From Toxorhynchites rutilus septentrionalis (taxonomy: Eukaryota; Arthropoda; Insecta; Diptera; Culicidae): a stretch of DNA of 64,000 nucleotides. The position numbers and the translations under genes were made by a program. Position 1 is the stretch's first letter. Every line of letters starts with the position of its first letter. This document shows, one piece after another, positions 44,395 to 56,039 of this stretch. A model generated the notes under the pieces. It saw only the letters and a list, made by a program, of their open reading frames with translations, did no database searches and had not been told where the DNA came from. Location of the stretch: positions 179,243,788-179,307,787 of the forward strand of contig NC_073746.1 of NCBI RefSeq assembly GCF_029784135.1, written 5' to 3'.

Positions 44395-45679
44395 TTAGGC
44401 TGTCAAAAAAGTCCTGCGGTATTTTTTTTGAATTTTCATTTGTTCATAAAATTAGTTACAATCATCTGTTTTAAGTCAAATATGCGCCGTTTTGTTCGAT
44501 GACTTGTTCCCAACGAGATGCCAACTTCATAATACCCCTGTTATAGAAGCTCGCTTCCTTATTGGCAAAAAACTCGGATAGCCAATTTTCACAGGCCTCT
44601 TTTGTGGCTAACTTCTGACTACCTAGCTCGTTCGCCATGGACAAAAACAGGTGGTAGTCACTTGGCGCAAGGTCCGGACTATACGGCGGATGCAAAAGAA
44701 CCTCCCATCCGAGCTCCCGGAGCTTCTGGCGCGTCACCAAAGAAGTGTGTGGCCTGGCGTTGTCCTGATGGAAGACAATGCGGCCTCTGTTTATCAAAGA
44801 TGGCCTCTTCTTCATGAGTGCTACCTTCAAGCGGTCCAGTTGTTGGCAGTACAGGTCCGAATTGAGCGTTTGGCCATAGGGAAGCAGCTCATAATAGATT
44901 ATTCCTTGACAATCCCACCAAACACACAGCAGAACCTTCCTGGCCGTTAATGAGGGCTTGGCCACCGTCTGAGCCGCTTCAGCGGGCTTCGACCACGACC
45001 GTTTGCGCTTCACGTTGTCGTAAGTGACCCACTTTTCATCGCCAGTCACCATCCGCTTCAGAAACGGGTCGATTTTGTTGCGATTCAGCAGCGATTCACA
45101 TGCGTCGATACGATCAAAGATGTTTTTTTGCGTCAACGTGTGTGGCACCCATACATCGAGCTTCTTTGTGAATCCAAGCTTCTTCAAATAGTTAATAACG
45201 GTTTGATGACTTATCCCCAGCTCTTGGCCGATGCTACGGCTGCTACTATGCCGGTCTTTCTCGGCTAATTCAGCGATTTTGTCGCAATTTTCGACGACAG
45301 GCCTTCCGGAGCGTGGCGCATCTTCGACGACCTCTACACCAGAACGAAAACGTTGAAACCATCGTTGTGCGGTGGAAATGGAAACTGTATCGGGTCCATA
45401 AACTGCACAAATTTTATTGGCAGCTTGAGATGCATTTTTGCCTTTGTCATAGTAGTACTGTAAAATATGTCGGATTTTATCTTTATTTTGCTCCATATTT
45501 GCGACACTATAACTCACGAACGACTTAACCAAACAAAACACTGTCAAGGACTATATTATAGCGCGCAAAAATACCTTTCCAATAAGCTATAGTATGACTC
45601 GATACAATGAATACAACTAGAACTACTCGCTTACAACGACACCTCGCGGAAATACCGCAGGACTTTTTTGACAGCCTAA
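44395..45679 (-). mobile_element. mariner copy 2, intact
   Basis: 1285 bp with ~28-bp terminal repeats starting TTAGGCTGTCAAAAAAGTCC and TA duplications at 44393-44394 and 45680-45681. It sits in the right end of P2. Both ends and the transposase are undamaged. Confidence 0.96.
44471..45496 (-). CDS. mariner transposase, intact DD34D
   Basis: This 341-codon ORF (MEQNKDKIRH start; an upstream ATG at 45547 would give 358) has the usual length of mariner transposases. The N-terminal ~120 residues hold two helix-turn-helix regions (QAANKICAVYG..STAQRWFQRF and SSSRSIGQELGISHQTV). The catalytic triad is TGDEKWVTYD, HQDNARPHTS and LAPSDYHLF, with 34 residues between the last two Asp. It ends NGAYLT. 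The enzyme binds the element ends and moves it by cut and paste into TA. The MEQNK start is preferred because it matches family length. Of the four younger copies here only this one has no frameshift or stop. Confidence 0.95.
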   Translation of the reverse strand: MEQNKDKIRHILQYYYDKGKNASQAANKICAVYGPDTVSISTAQRWFQRFRSGVEVVEDAPRSGRPVVENCDKIAELAEKDRHSSSRSIGQELGISHQTVINYLKKLGFTKKLDVWVPHTLTQKNIFDRIDACESLLNRNKIDPFLKRMVTGDEKWVTYDNVKRKRSWSKPAEAAQTVAKPSLTARKVLLCVWWDCQGIIYYELLPYGQTLNSDLYCQQLDRLKVALMKKRPSLINRGRIVFHQDNARPHTSLVTRQKLRELGWEVLLHPPYSPDLAPSDYHLFLSMANELGSQKLATKEACENWLSEFFANKEASFYNRGIMKLASRWEQVIEQNGAYLT

Positions 45680-45717
45680 TATATAATCGAATCACTTGTA
45701 ATCGAGTCCGATCTGTA

Positions 45718-46290
45718 TCTCGAGAATGGCTACATTTAGAGGGTGATTGATAATGAGATTTTTTGTTTTAAATCACATTGGGATTCTCAATTTGTGTCTA
45801 AAAATGATTGTTAAAGTACAAAAATTCGAAGCTTTAAAATTTCGTAAAAATTCGATGTTCCACAAAGTTTGTTAAAAGTAGTTTTACCATCTTGGACCTT
45901 TTTTTTTTAATTTTTTACATGACTTCTATTTTATACGAAAATTAAAAAAAAATTAAAAATATATATTGTTTAGATATTGCAAATTAAAGTTTTTTTTTGT
46001 TAATATAAAAGTGTACTATTTTTCTTCGGTTTTTCACGTTTAAACATCAATACTCTATAACTCTTTCTAAGACACTATTTAGGTACGACTCATGGTTTTT
46101 GAGATATAAATTATCAAAGAATTCTCTTACTGAAATAAATACGCCCTTTTCAAAAGTTACACTTAAGTCAAAAAATTCCTAATTGCTGTGGGCAACTCAT
46201 ATTTCCTCCAACCCAAACGGAATACAAACTTTCATTCGAATCAAAAATACATGTTTTTAAAATCTTCACTTTTAGGACGATTTCATTTGA
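45718..46290. repeat. Dispersed repeat carrying the unoccupied target of P1
   Basis: 45735-46260 aligns with the two flanks of P1 (49330-49530 and 51882-51975). Here 'tttagatattgcaaattaaag' is continuous at 45970-45990, while in the other copy P1 is inserted at the TA. The distal part is also related, inverted, to 31190-31480. Confidence 0.82.
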
Positions 46291-47982
46291 ATTGCACTTA
46301 TACCTACCTACCTATCTACCTTATACCTACCGTCAGATATTCGTGAAATTCGCGTAATTATTGTTACAAGCCTCATATACTGATTCCCCCTGCTTGAAGC
46401 AAATAATGGTCAGATCAGGTGTTCGCACTTCGACAAGGAAACCTGTCAATATTATAGGCATAGCGATGGAATTAGCAGCTGATGTTTGCTGTAACGTCAC
46501 AGCCCAAACAACCTCAAATTGACAGTCCTGCTACAGCTCAATTAATATCAATTTTCAAAGCCAGGACGATAATCATAACGAATATCAAACGCTGCGTCAA
46601 TACTATCCAGTTTTACATACCAGTTGTTTCTTGAAAGCAATTTATTTGCGCTGTAGTAAAGCAGAGCGAAGAGAAATGTAAACATGACAGTCACATGAAC
46701 GCGAAAACGTAGCCAACATATACCTGCTAACAAATGGGACTGTCCAAAAATAAAACAAGGTGTAACCAGACAATTAGCACTAGCTAGCGTATAGCGTGAC
46801 ACTTCTGAACGAAGCATTTGCCACAAAGGGCTCCCTTTACAATTTTTTTTCGACTATCAAAAAGTGATCCACAATTAGGAACTGTGATTTATGCTGCTGA
46901 CGCTACCATTCATCCGTACGCGTCGAGGTTCAAATTCGTCAGAAACGTTCTCGGTAAATAAAACGTAAGTACTGATTAGTGAACGACCAAAAACATTCCA
47001 ATTAGCATCTTCGTTTCAATGGAGCACAACAATGCTCGTCATAGATACACAATTTCACGTTCCGTGGCGCGACGCTCGTTTTGAGCCACATGCAGTGCTA
47101 AAATATTTAGCAGATGTTCCGTGATTCATTGGAAATTACTCAGATAAACATGGAACGTCACAGATGTTAACTTACAGCGCAAACACAGCAGCGCAATGAT
47201 TCAGTTTCGCAGCTGGTCCGAATTAAAGCACTTAGCGAGCCACTAGCAGTTAATGATCTGGTGATCCGAACCACTGCTGACTAACACTTTGACGGAAATT
47301 GAATGCTGGAGTAAAAAAATTACAGTACAAGTTAGATAACGAGTTCGATGTCATTTGATGTCGTTTTAAAATGTGGTGCTCGCTAAATTTCGTCTGTCCC
47401 TTTCGTCGAATAAATCTCGTATAATTTACAGCCACCGCTGGCCTCAACCGCCACGATGGGGAGCACTTTCCTGGAATTCCTGTGTTTTGAAGCAGAAAAC
47501 GAGGTTTCTGAGTTAGGAAATCTGGTCTCTTCGCGCGGAATTTTGCTTTGATCGTTGCAATGAGAGTGTGCTTCACATTAAACGCCTTTTTCGTATGCTA
47601 CGGATTGCACGCCTCAATTTATCATGGTCACAGCTCGATGCATCGAAAATGCACACTTCAAACAGATGAATTCTGCCCAAACCGGCGGAGAAGATCGCGC
47701 TGGCTTTGGTTCCTAGAATTTCGGCGAAAGGCCGAAGACGTGTGTAGAAGATGACCCGCGCGGTTAGTTTACCTCCCGGCAATTGATCATGGCGTCTGGA
47801 AATGTGCGTCACGTATACTTCATTAGGTAATACACTGGAAGTCTATAGTTTTCACTTCTTTATGAATTCCTGAACGAAAGTGTCGTGCGTTGCTTATTAT
47901 TGGGGATATTATAAAATGTTTTATGCCTGGTTATTGTACAGGCTTCTTCAAATAATTTAATTATTAAACATATTATTATTTC
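46291..47982. other. Unassigned spacer, partly less AT-rich
   Basis: No supported gene. A short (CCTA/TCTA)-rich microsatellite lies at 46300-46332. The ORFs at 46548-46826 (minus) and 47548-47754 (plus, with a hydrophobic start) lack recognised domains. This is one of the better candidates for single-copy DNA in the window. Confidence 0.45.
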
Positions 47983-48253
47983 GACGGCGCCAGTGGTTGT
48001 ATGGTTAGCGTAACAGCCTCACAATCCGATCGGCCTGGGTTCAATCCCAGCTGGCGTCGTTGGGATTTTCTGAGGCGAAAAATCTCTGGTTACGTCTTCC
48101 TTCGGAGCGGAAGTAAAAGAAGTTGGCCCGGCTCATGAGTTGTTGAGTCTGATAGGTAGGAACAGGTGGAGTCGCCTCCCTGATGTCGGTGATTGGCACT
48201 AAAGTGGCGGAAATAGGCCGACGAAAAAATAAGCGAAGATAAAAAAAAAAAAA
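47983..48253 (+). mobile_element. Feilai-like tRNA-derived SINE
   Basis: It has a tRNA-like head with A box (gtggttgtatggttagcg) and B box (gggttcaatccc), a tRNA-unrelated body and a poly-A tail. The 13-bp duplication atattattatttc lies at 47970-47982 and 48254-48266. The body ('tctctggttacgtcttccttc') fits my memory of Aedes Feilai-type SINEs, and the family name is a resemblance call. Confidence 0.9.
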
Positions 48254-48266
48254 ATATTATTATTTC

Positions 48267-48557
48267 TCTCGTCTCGACCACTTGAAGGACCAACCAGGCG
48301 GTGGATCTTGTCCCAGAAGGACTATCCAGTATTATGCTGAGGTGGATGTCGTGGTATAATTGTTACTTTGCCCAAGCATATTCGATTGTTGGGAGAACGA
48401 TTTGCGTGTGGGATGCAATTGTTTTCAAGGGACAGTGATAATCTTCTGTTGATAATTGGATATAGTGATCTATTCAGAATGTTACTGTTACTGAGATGAA
48501 CGTTTTATCCACATCGAAATGAAAAAGTAGTTTACTATCAAGGGTAGAACCAAGGTA
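48267..48557. other. Short spacer
   Basis: Nothing recognisable. Confidence 0.5.
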
Positions 48558-48565
48558 GACTCGAC

Positions 48566-48925
48566 CAAGGCGCCTTTATATATACCAGGTGAAACAATCA
48601 TATGAAATGCACTTTCAGCCATATTGGAATTGCTGTCGGTATTGTTTACAAACAACATCAGAACGCTGCCGGCGGCTCTCTACAAACTGCTGCGACGCTT
48701 ATTCGAACGATTCGTCGGTTTTCGCGAATTTATGTGAAAAAGACGGGATGATTTTGTAGAATTTCATTCTCATCCAGTTCATCCACTACTCTCGCATGTG
48801 AATATGCAAAAATGGCGTATCCTAGCAATAACAAAACAAACAACCCCCGCTCCACAAACCGTAATCCCCTTCTCATTGAAGTGATGATGTTGCTTCACCT
48901 GTTATACATTTATACAAGCGCCTTG
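48566..48925. mobile_element. 360-bp MITE with 8-bp target duplication
   Basis: GACTCGAC occurs at 48558-48565 and 48926-48933. The ends are inverted repeats: CAAGGCGCCTTTATATA and, from the other side, CAAGGCGCTTGTATAAATG, with 'acaggtgaa.caa' conserved further in. An 8-bp duplication fits hAT- or P-like transposases. No ORF. Confidence 0.88.
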
Positions 48926-48933
48926 GACTCGAC

Positions 48934-49530
48934 CAATCAATGGGAGTGCTACTGAGGTGGACTCTAACGTTGCCAGGTACAGGGAGGGGTATAATCACGC
49001 TGATATAAATTTTTCCACTGACCAGTCACCTCACCATAAATTTCGGATTTTCAAAGAAAACTGTTTTGTTCAGAACTGTATGATAAGTACCTGGCATAGG
49101 GCAGACATCTTTTGGAACACTGCGATGCAATTTTCTCAACATTCCTTTCAATAGCATTTGAATAAATAACAATTGTGCGAGACAAATTTTTCTCGCACAA
49201 GTTTTTCTTACAAATGAGGAAAACTAACAATGCTCGGGCTCTGGGAAGGCCTAGGCTTTGTCGGAACCATTCAGATTAGTTTTGTAGTAATACGTTTCTG
49301 TGAGAATTTTTTAACTTAGGGCTGCGTCGACTAGAAGTGGGTTATCGATTTTAATAATGAGTTTTCTTGTTTTAAATCACATCAGGATTCATAATTTGTG
49401 GCTAAAATTGATTTTTGACTCATTGTTCCACAAAGTTCGTCAAAAATAGTTTTACCATCTTGGAATTATTTTTTAAATTTCCTACATGACTATTACATGA
49501 AAAAAAAAATAAAAAAGTTCATAATTTAGA
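48934..49530. repeat. Spacer and left flank repeat of P1
   Basis: 49330-49530 is the left half of the dispersed repeat whose uninterrupted relative is 45735-46260. A short hairpin (tgtgcgaga/tctcgcaca) lies at 49175-49200. Otherwise no features. Confidence 0.6.
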
Positions 49531-49532
49531 TA

Positions 49533-51879
49533 CAGGTAGGTCTCGATTATCCGGAGACTTGATTGTCCGGAGTATTTTATTTGTGATTTTCGGAAATTTT
49601 GAATAATTTGTATAATAACTCCATATTGAATAGCCAATATGGGTATCAAATGAAAGGACTTGACTAGTAGAATACAGTTATCTAAGAAAAATGCAAATCC
49701 AAGATAACGGCCACTACAAAATGGTGGGTTATTTATTTTATCAGAACCCCATCAATATGGGTAACAAATGAAAGGGCTTGACTGGTAGAACACAGTAATT
49801 TATGAAAAATGCAAATCCAAAATGGCCGCTACCCAGAAATGGCTACATTTTTTTCCAAAGCCTCATCAATATGGGTATCAAATGAAAGGACTTGACTAGT
49901 AGAATACAGTTATCTAAGAAAAATCCAAATCAAAGATGACCGCAGTTCCCAAATAAACAGTTACTTTTAATCGTTTAATTCAGCTTGCCCTGTTTGTATG
50001 TATGTATGAGTGTTTGTAAGGTTTTCCCACATTAATCGAAATTTGACCCCGTTCCTGTTCACTGAAATTTGGAATATAGTTTTAATTCTACTGCCATTAT
50101 AAAACTGCGTATTCCATGATCTTGAAAGATCCAATTTGGCCGCCGCTAGAAAATAGCTGAATGGCTTGACTTGGAGAATACACTACATCATGAACAACAT
50201 AAATTCGAAAAGGTCGTCATCACAAAATGGTCGACTATGTATTTTTTTGCAATCCCCTCAATATTGGTATCAATTAAAATAATTTGACTAATAGAATACA
50301 GTACAGGGCGGACTCTATTATATACAGTTTTTGATTTCTTTTCACCCGTATATAATTGAATCCTGTATATAACATTTCTTTTATTCGTTTTTTTGCATGT
50401 ATTTTTCGTTTTTTGAATATAAAAGAGGAATTTGATTTTTGATTGATCTACTTAAAGTCAAGAAACACCTTTCTCACATGAAAAAAAATATCCAGGTTCT
50501 CTCAGGCGGTGATAGTCGATCATATTTGATAAAAAAAAACTTTGTACGCAGATGAACGAATTTCAACAATGACAGTGTTATAGAACTTTTTTTTTATTTC
50601 GGACTCTGTTGCCTCAAACTGGCTCTACTTAAAAAAAGTACGCTAAGGAAGGCGATTCTGTTGCTTTCATTTAAAACATGTGGAAATTTAGTACAAGATA
50701 TAGTCGTGGAACATATAAATTAATGGATTTTAATAACATTTTCGAACTGAAGAACTTAAAAGTTAATAATTTTTAATGTATTAAATTTTTTTTTACAATA
50801 AAATTGTTATTATTGTAAAAAAATTTTTTTACTAGACTGCTTCTATCAATTCAATTGAAGCTCTCTAACTGCTCTACAATTTGTTCTTTGACACCCAACT
50901 TAAATATTTCTTAATTTGGCTGCAATATCGATATAAACAATTCCTAGTAAAAATACAAGCAAAATCTTCAAAAATTACTATTTTTACCCCACTGTACATG
51001 TAATAACCACTTAAATTTCACCTTATCGTTGAAAGGTTATTACATTTCTTCTTGAAATAAGTCATATTTGAAATAAAAAAAAAGTTTTTCCAAACTGTAT
51101 ATAATCGAGTCCAAAATAGTATATAATCGAATCACATATAATCGAGTCTGTATATAATCGAAGGTTCAATTTTTCTATTAATGTGGGACAACCTCACAAA
51201 CATTCAAACATACATACAAACAGACCAAGCTGAATGAAACTATTTAAATAGAAATTAGTTATTTGGGGACTGCGGCCATCTTGGATTTGGATTTTTCATG
51301 ATCTGCTATGTCCTACTAGTCGAGCACCTTCATTTGATACCCATATTGAGGAAGTTTTGAAAACAAATATATATGGCGCCATTTAGTGGTGGCGGCCATT
51401 TTGGATTTGTATTTTTAATAAATATCTGTGTTCTACTAGTCAATCCCTTTCCTTTGATAATATGTATGGGGATCTGAGAAAAGCCTGAGCCAATGTGTAG
51501 CGACCTCCATCTTGAATTAACATTTTTCATAAATAACTGTTTTCTACTAGTCAAGCCTTTTCAAGCCCATATGGAAGTGGTACTGAGAAAATATGTAATC
51601 TGCCATTTTGTAGTGGTCTCCATCTATGATTTACATTTTCCATAAATAACTGTGTTCTACTGAAGCCCTTTCATTCGATACCCATATTGATGGGATTTTG
51701 GAAAATATGTACAAATTCCGCCATTTTGTACCGGCCGCCATTTTGGATTTTGAAGATCATGGAATACGCAGTTTTATAATGACACCAGAGATAAAGATGT
51801 GTTCCAAGTTTCATGAATTATGATTCGATTATCCGGAGTGAAAAAAAAATCAATACTCCGGATAATCGAGTCCGACCTG
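49533..51879 (+). mobile_element. pogo-like non-autonomous element P1 with inverted repeat arrays
   Basis: The ends CAGGTAGGTCTCGATTATCC and (minus strand) CAGGTCGGACTCGATTATCC lie next to TA at 49531-49532 and 51880-51881. Inside each end the 118-bp unit is arrayed: forward on the left (49630-50300), reverse on the right (51240-51790). P2b is nested at 50304-51151. The empty site is preserved at 45970-45980. No transposase. Confidence 0.88.
50304..51151 (+). mobile_element. pogo-like MITE P2b nested in P1
   Basis: It begins CAGGGCGGACTCTATTATATA and ends (minus strand) CAGACTCGATTATATGTG, with TA on both sides (50302-50303, 51152-51153). It aligns with P2 (40137-45715) over its whole length and lacks G5 and the mariner, so it serves as the empty site for both. 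Confidence 0.82.
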
Positions 51880-51881
51880 TA

Positions 51882-52599
51882 TTGCAAATTAAAGTTATAT
51901 CGTAAAAAAAAGAGTTCTAATTTTTTTCTCAGTGTATATTTCTTTCTCGTTTGAACATCTGTAACTCGCTGCACGTAGCTCTCACATCATGTAGTTACAA
52001 AACATGATCAACAATAACGTTCATGTCTCATTATAAACTTTGCTAAAATGAGAACTTTCTTTACCATAAATTTAATTCAAGTTGTATAACTTTATTGGGC
52101 AGTAAATTCGATTTAAACCTTAAATGCGTTATGATGTATATGTACATCAGTGTTTTCTTCCTTACATAATTTCTAAACGGTAATTCAAACACAGTATTTT
52201 TTACTTTCAATATGTGCTAGAAACATCTATCTTAGTTTTTGAACGCAAACTCTCATTATATAGTAGTTCACTTTTTTAACTGTCAAAATTCGACAGTTTG
52301 GCGCAACACACTTTGTATTTAAAAAGGAAAAATCATGTATTTAAGGGTTAAAGTAAGTACGTCTGGAAGGTGTTTTCAGTTTGAATAAAACATAATAATA
52401 AAATACAATAAAATATGGGAACTTTTTTACAGTATTACTTTGATAGAAGAACACATACTGTGGTGTAGGCCAAAAGCCATTTGGTTAGGCCCCCACTGGA
52501 ATATAACAGCCGGGGGAATTGAATGTTCGAAAAATCGAACGTTGGTCATAATGAACTTTTTTTTTTTGCTGAATCAACACCAAATAAGGTTTTTACTTG
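51882..52599. other. Right flank repeat of P1, then AT-rich spacer
   Basis: 51882-51975 continues the dispersed repeat. The remainder has no gene. Confidence 0.5.
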
Positions 52600-52660
52600 T
52601 TTTTTTATAATTTGTTTATTTTTACAGGCTCTGTTACATAAGGGCTGAGGAGCCCGATTC

Positions 52661-54000
52661 TTAAATTAAACATGAGCCCTGGAGGAGGCCTATGTAAGAG
52701 ACCCGACTGAATGCCGAATCTCCGTGAGAAAAGTTCAAATGTTTTTCACTAAGCATGTTATTTAACATATTATTCAATAGAGGCGGCAGACCCCGGCAGT
52801 GTAATTTGTCTGACAGGACCTCTATTGAAACTGAATCAAGAGTCCCCTTTATGTCCAAGAATACTGAATCCATTTGCCATTATGCGTAAGACATTTGCCA
52901 TTTGGCGTAAACCATTTGAATTTCTGAAGAAAGCAACGCAAGACAATCATTCGCCCCCTTGGCCCTGCGGAACCCATATTGTGTATCTGAGAGTAGGCCA
53001 TTCGTTTCAATCCATCGATCAAGACGAAACAAGATCATTTTCTCCAACAATTTCCGTATACAAAACAGCATTGCAATGGGCCGGTTCGATTTGAAATCGA
53101 TCGCGGGTTTTTGAATAGCTATAACTCGTACTTTCCAATCATCTGGAACAATATTATGTTCCACAAACCCATTGAATAAATTCAACAAACGATGTTTCGC
53201 AACATTAGCGAGGTTTTTCAACAAGTTGAACGTATCCTGGAACAGAATTGTTTCAAGAAAGGAGAGCAAGAGAGAATTCTACCATCGAAAACTCGGAATC
53301 AAGATCGTACCTATCTTGTGGTGTATCTCATTTTTTGCACGGGAGCGGAATCAGAACAAACCTTCCGCGCAAAAATCAAACATCCATCGATGTAAATATT
53401 CTTCACTTTCATTCGTTGAAGAGCTATTTCTCATGTTTCGAGCCGCTTTCCATAATTTTTTCATTGAGGTTTCTCGTGGCAAACCTCCCACGAAATTTCG
53501 CCAATAAGCACGATTTGATAGCTAGAGCAATCGCGTCCGCATATTCTTTCCAGTCAATGTGTCTTGTGAGATCGTATGCCATGTTTATTGAACCAGAAAA
53601 ATTCAACTCGTTGGTGATAGGAATTTTGATTGGCAAGTGATCACTTCTGTAGGGATCCTGGATTACAATCCACTTGCAATCTAGCGATATAGAATTTGAG
53701 CAAAGCGAAAGGTCAAGAGCACTTGGGTTAGCTGGAGGTTTCGGTACACGTGTTGTTTTCCCAGTGTTCAAAACCGTCATATTGAAGCTGTTATAAAGGT
53801 CATATATAAAAAATGAACGCTTGTCGTCGTACTGGTCCGCCCAGGCGGTTCCGTGAGAGTTGAAGCCTCCCGTGGCTCAGGAAGGAGTGAGCGCATGTCA
53901 GCAAGTTGCTTGCGGCTAACTTGAACCTTCGGAGGCCAATACAAGCTGACAATACAGAGGTATTTGCCTCTGATGTTTGCATGTCAAACAACAGCTTCGA
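52661..54000 (-). pseudogene. I-clade ORF2 fragments: endonuclease and partial RT
   Basis: Endonuclease pieces: WPPKVQVSRKQLADM near 53940, a GGFNSHGTAW variant of GDFNSHGTAW near 53860, NTGKTTRVPKPPANPSALDL and SDHLPIKIPI (53424-53780). RT pieces: NLLKNLANVAKHRLLNLF, NRPIAMLFCIRKLLEKMI, YGFRRAKGANDCLALLSSEI (52880-53269), FLDIKGTLDSVSIEVLSDKL and LLQGSCL (52661-52873). The YADD region, thumb and RNase H are absent. Frame changes near 53270-53424 and 52873-52880 separate the parts. The intact protein would nick DNA and reverse transcribe. Confidence 0.85.
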
Positions 54001-54114
54001 TCCCTCCAATAAATGGAAGGTCAATTCGAATAAGAAATTTGAACGTCCATTTTAGGAATAAGACTACGACAATTCCACTGTAAAACAGTGATATCTCCAA
54101 CCTCTCTATTGGAA

Positions 54115-55380
54115 TTAGCCATCGAGAGAGACAATCTTTGTAAGGAGGGGCCATATTTGCATCAATTGTTGCAAAAGTTTCTTTATTATTGAAAGCATTG
54201 TAGTGACAATGGTTCTGATGGAGTCGGAGACATTAAAGCACGTAAAGATATGAGTCGTTCGAAGGTGAACTACCCCCACGGAAGCCAGGAGGAACCTGAT
54301 TTTTATTGTCTGCTGCACTCGATATTCCAAGCCATTTGGTCTACTGGCAACGTGGAGAAGACATTGTGTGGTGAGATTGGTAGTTGCTGTTGTTGGGTCA
54401 GTGGTGAAGCGCCCTTTAAAGTTTCCGCAAAAGTGCGCTTCGAGCGTTCCTTCAAAGAGCGCTTCTGTTTCTCCCAACGACTCTTGTAAGTTTCACAAGC
54501 TGAGAGTACGTGTGGGGCTCCCTCGTAATATGAACACTTGTGCATCGCAGGATTTGCCCACATGTTGCTCTCCGCAAGTGACACAGCGCTCCTTGTTGAC
54601 ACAATAAGCTGCTGTATGACCAACTGACTTGCATATCTGATAAGTCATGGGCTTTGACACGAAGAGTCGCACCGGGAGCCTCAGTTTGTCTACCATAACG
54701 TAATCAGTGGGAGTGGCACCAGCAAAAGTGACTCGAAACGAGTCAGACGGCGTAAATATATTTTTTCCTCTTCGTGGGAGACTTTCCCGAGTTGGCGACA
54801 GTCCAAGATTTTTACTTCCATTGAGGGAAGCTTCTTGAACTTACCATCACTTTTTATTTTTTCGCTCGACAGAGCCGTTTCAGTTATCATCCCCTAATTT
54901 TTACGTCATGGGAGGGAATAAATACTCTATATTCGGGAATGAAGTACTTATCAGCAACAATCTCGTTTGATTACTTTCGGTCAGACACGACAATCCGCAG
55001 TTTGTTCGGTCATACTTTACAAATTTCGGTAACGAAGGAGTATTTTGTCAGATCTGTCATAATCTGTACGACCTTCAGGGCCTTACCATTCGGTTTGGGA
55101 CAGAAAAAACAACCCAAGGACCTACCCTGAGACGGATAAACTCTGACATGGAGAGCGTAGACAACAGAAGAGGAAGGCGAGGACGAGGATTGAGTTGGAA
55201 CGGGACCATCAGATGGGAGAGACGAAATCGAGTGTTGAATGGGAGTATTACAGGATAAAGGGGAGAGGGTTGCGATTTTTTTATGGTGGCTTGGAAGGGT
55301 GAGTTGACTCGTCCCCAGGAATTTCTTCTGGTATAGGAGTTTGTTTAAGAGACTTACTACACTCTGCAAGCGAGGAAGAG
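54115..55380 (-). pseudogene. I-clade ORF1 (gag-like) fragments
   Basis: In order on the minus strand: a Ser/Pro-rich N-terminal part with FCPKPNGKALKVVQIMTDLT (55010-55369), MEVKILDCRQLGKVSHEEEK (54690-54890), VDKLRLPVRLFVSKPM, then knuckles CKSVGHTAAYC and CVTCGEQHVGKSC (54493-54696), and RSLKERSKRTFAETLKGA (54303-54623). Order and knuckles match I-clade ORF1. Each piece is in a different frame, so this is an old copy. Confidence 0.8.
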
Positions 55381-55620
55381 TCTGAAATCTTCATTTTTTT
55401 AAGCACCCCGCCCTCGACCATTCTTAGAACGGCAGATTTTTTCTTTGATAATTGTTTTTAATTTTTCTTATACCTAACTGCGAACAATGCTGTTGTTTTT
55501 CATTCACGATCGTTCGATCGCGTGCCAGGTGTGTGCAGTGCGATTGTGTATCGGACAATAATGCGAGTCAGTTTCACGTCTCCACATTATAATCGACAAT
55601 CGTTAAACTACACTTACCAA

Positions 55621-55935
55621 TTGCGATGAAAAATGATCACCCTTCCAGCCTCTTGCTGAGATCATTTCTTCCTTCGATTCTGCGTTGGGCACTCCGCCCA
55701 CAGTTCCACGGTAAGAATCACACGCGAAGTGAAAAAAACACTCGAAAATAACTTGAGCTAAAAAAATACCAACCTCTGTAGCTAACGGTACAATCTGCGC
55801 GAACAATACACGTCTGCTACAACAAGCTGACGATGGGGAATCTACTCATGTTTTGTCATTAAATGACAAATTTTGTCGATTTCATTTGGAATTACTCCAT
55901 AATCAAGAAAAAACGGTTCTAATATTTTGTGATAA
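55621..55935. other. Spacer between I-clade element and DD37E fossil
   Basis: A palindromic 'tttgtcattaaatgacaaa' lies at 55853-55871. No gene. Confidence 0.5.
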
Positions 55936-56039
55936 AGAATAACGTTTGCATTAAAAATGGACTTTTTTTGGATGGTGAAAAAAAACCAAGACAGATAATT
56001 GAGTTTGATAAATTTCCCATAAGAGGTGATTATATTAGC

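Larger units (their letters stand above)
40137..45715 (+). mobile_element. pogo-like MITE (P2), split by G5 and mariner copy 2
   Basis: The left end CAGCAGAACCAACGCGGACTCG and the right end (minus strand) CAGATCGGACTCGATTACAAG are each next to TA (40135-40136, 45716-45717). Removing G5 (40236-43761) and the mariner (44395-45679) leaves about 770 bp that aligns with the intact relative at 50304-51151 through the whole interior. CAG ends and a TA target fit the pogo/Tigger group. No transposase. Confidence 0.82.
52600..55620 (-). mobile_element. I-clade non-LTR retrotransposon, internally deleted
   Basis: The minus strand shows, in order from about 55620, a 5' region, ORF1 fragments, endonuclease and the first half of the RT, then directly a short 3'-end-like segment ('gggctcctcagcccttatgtaacag'). 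The remainder of ORF2 is deleted. Every coding part is frameshifted. It resembles mosquito I elements such as MosquI, by memory of the family. Boundaries are approximate. Confidence 0.75.

Noticed and set aside
47548..47754. Short secreted peptide with a hydrophobic start and four Cys
   Set aside because: Short, unsupported by any motif or splice context; probably chance.
47983..48060. Possible tRNA gene
   Set aside because: A and B boxes are present, but the segment is the head of a SINE with a poly-A tail and target duplication.
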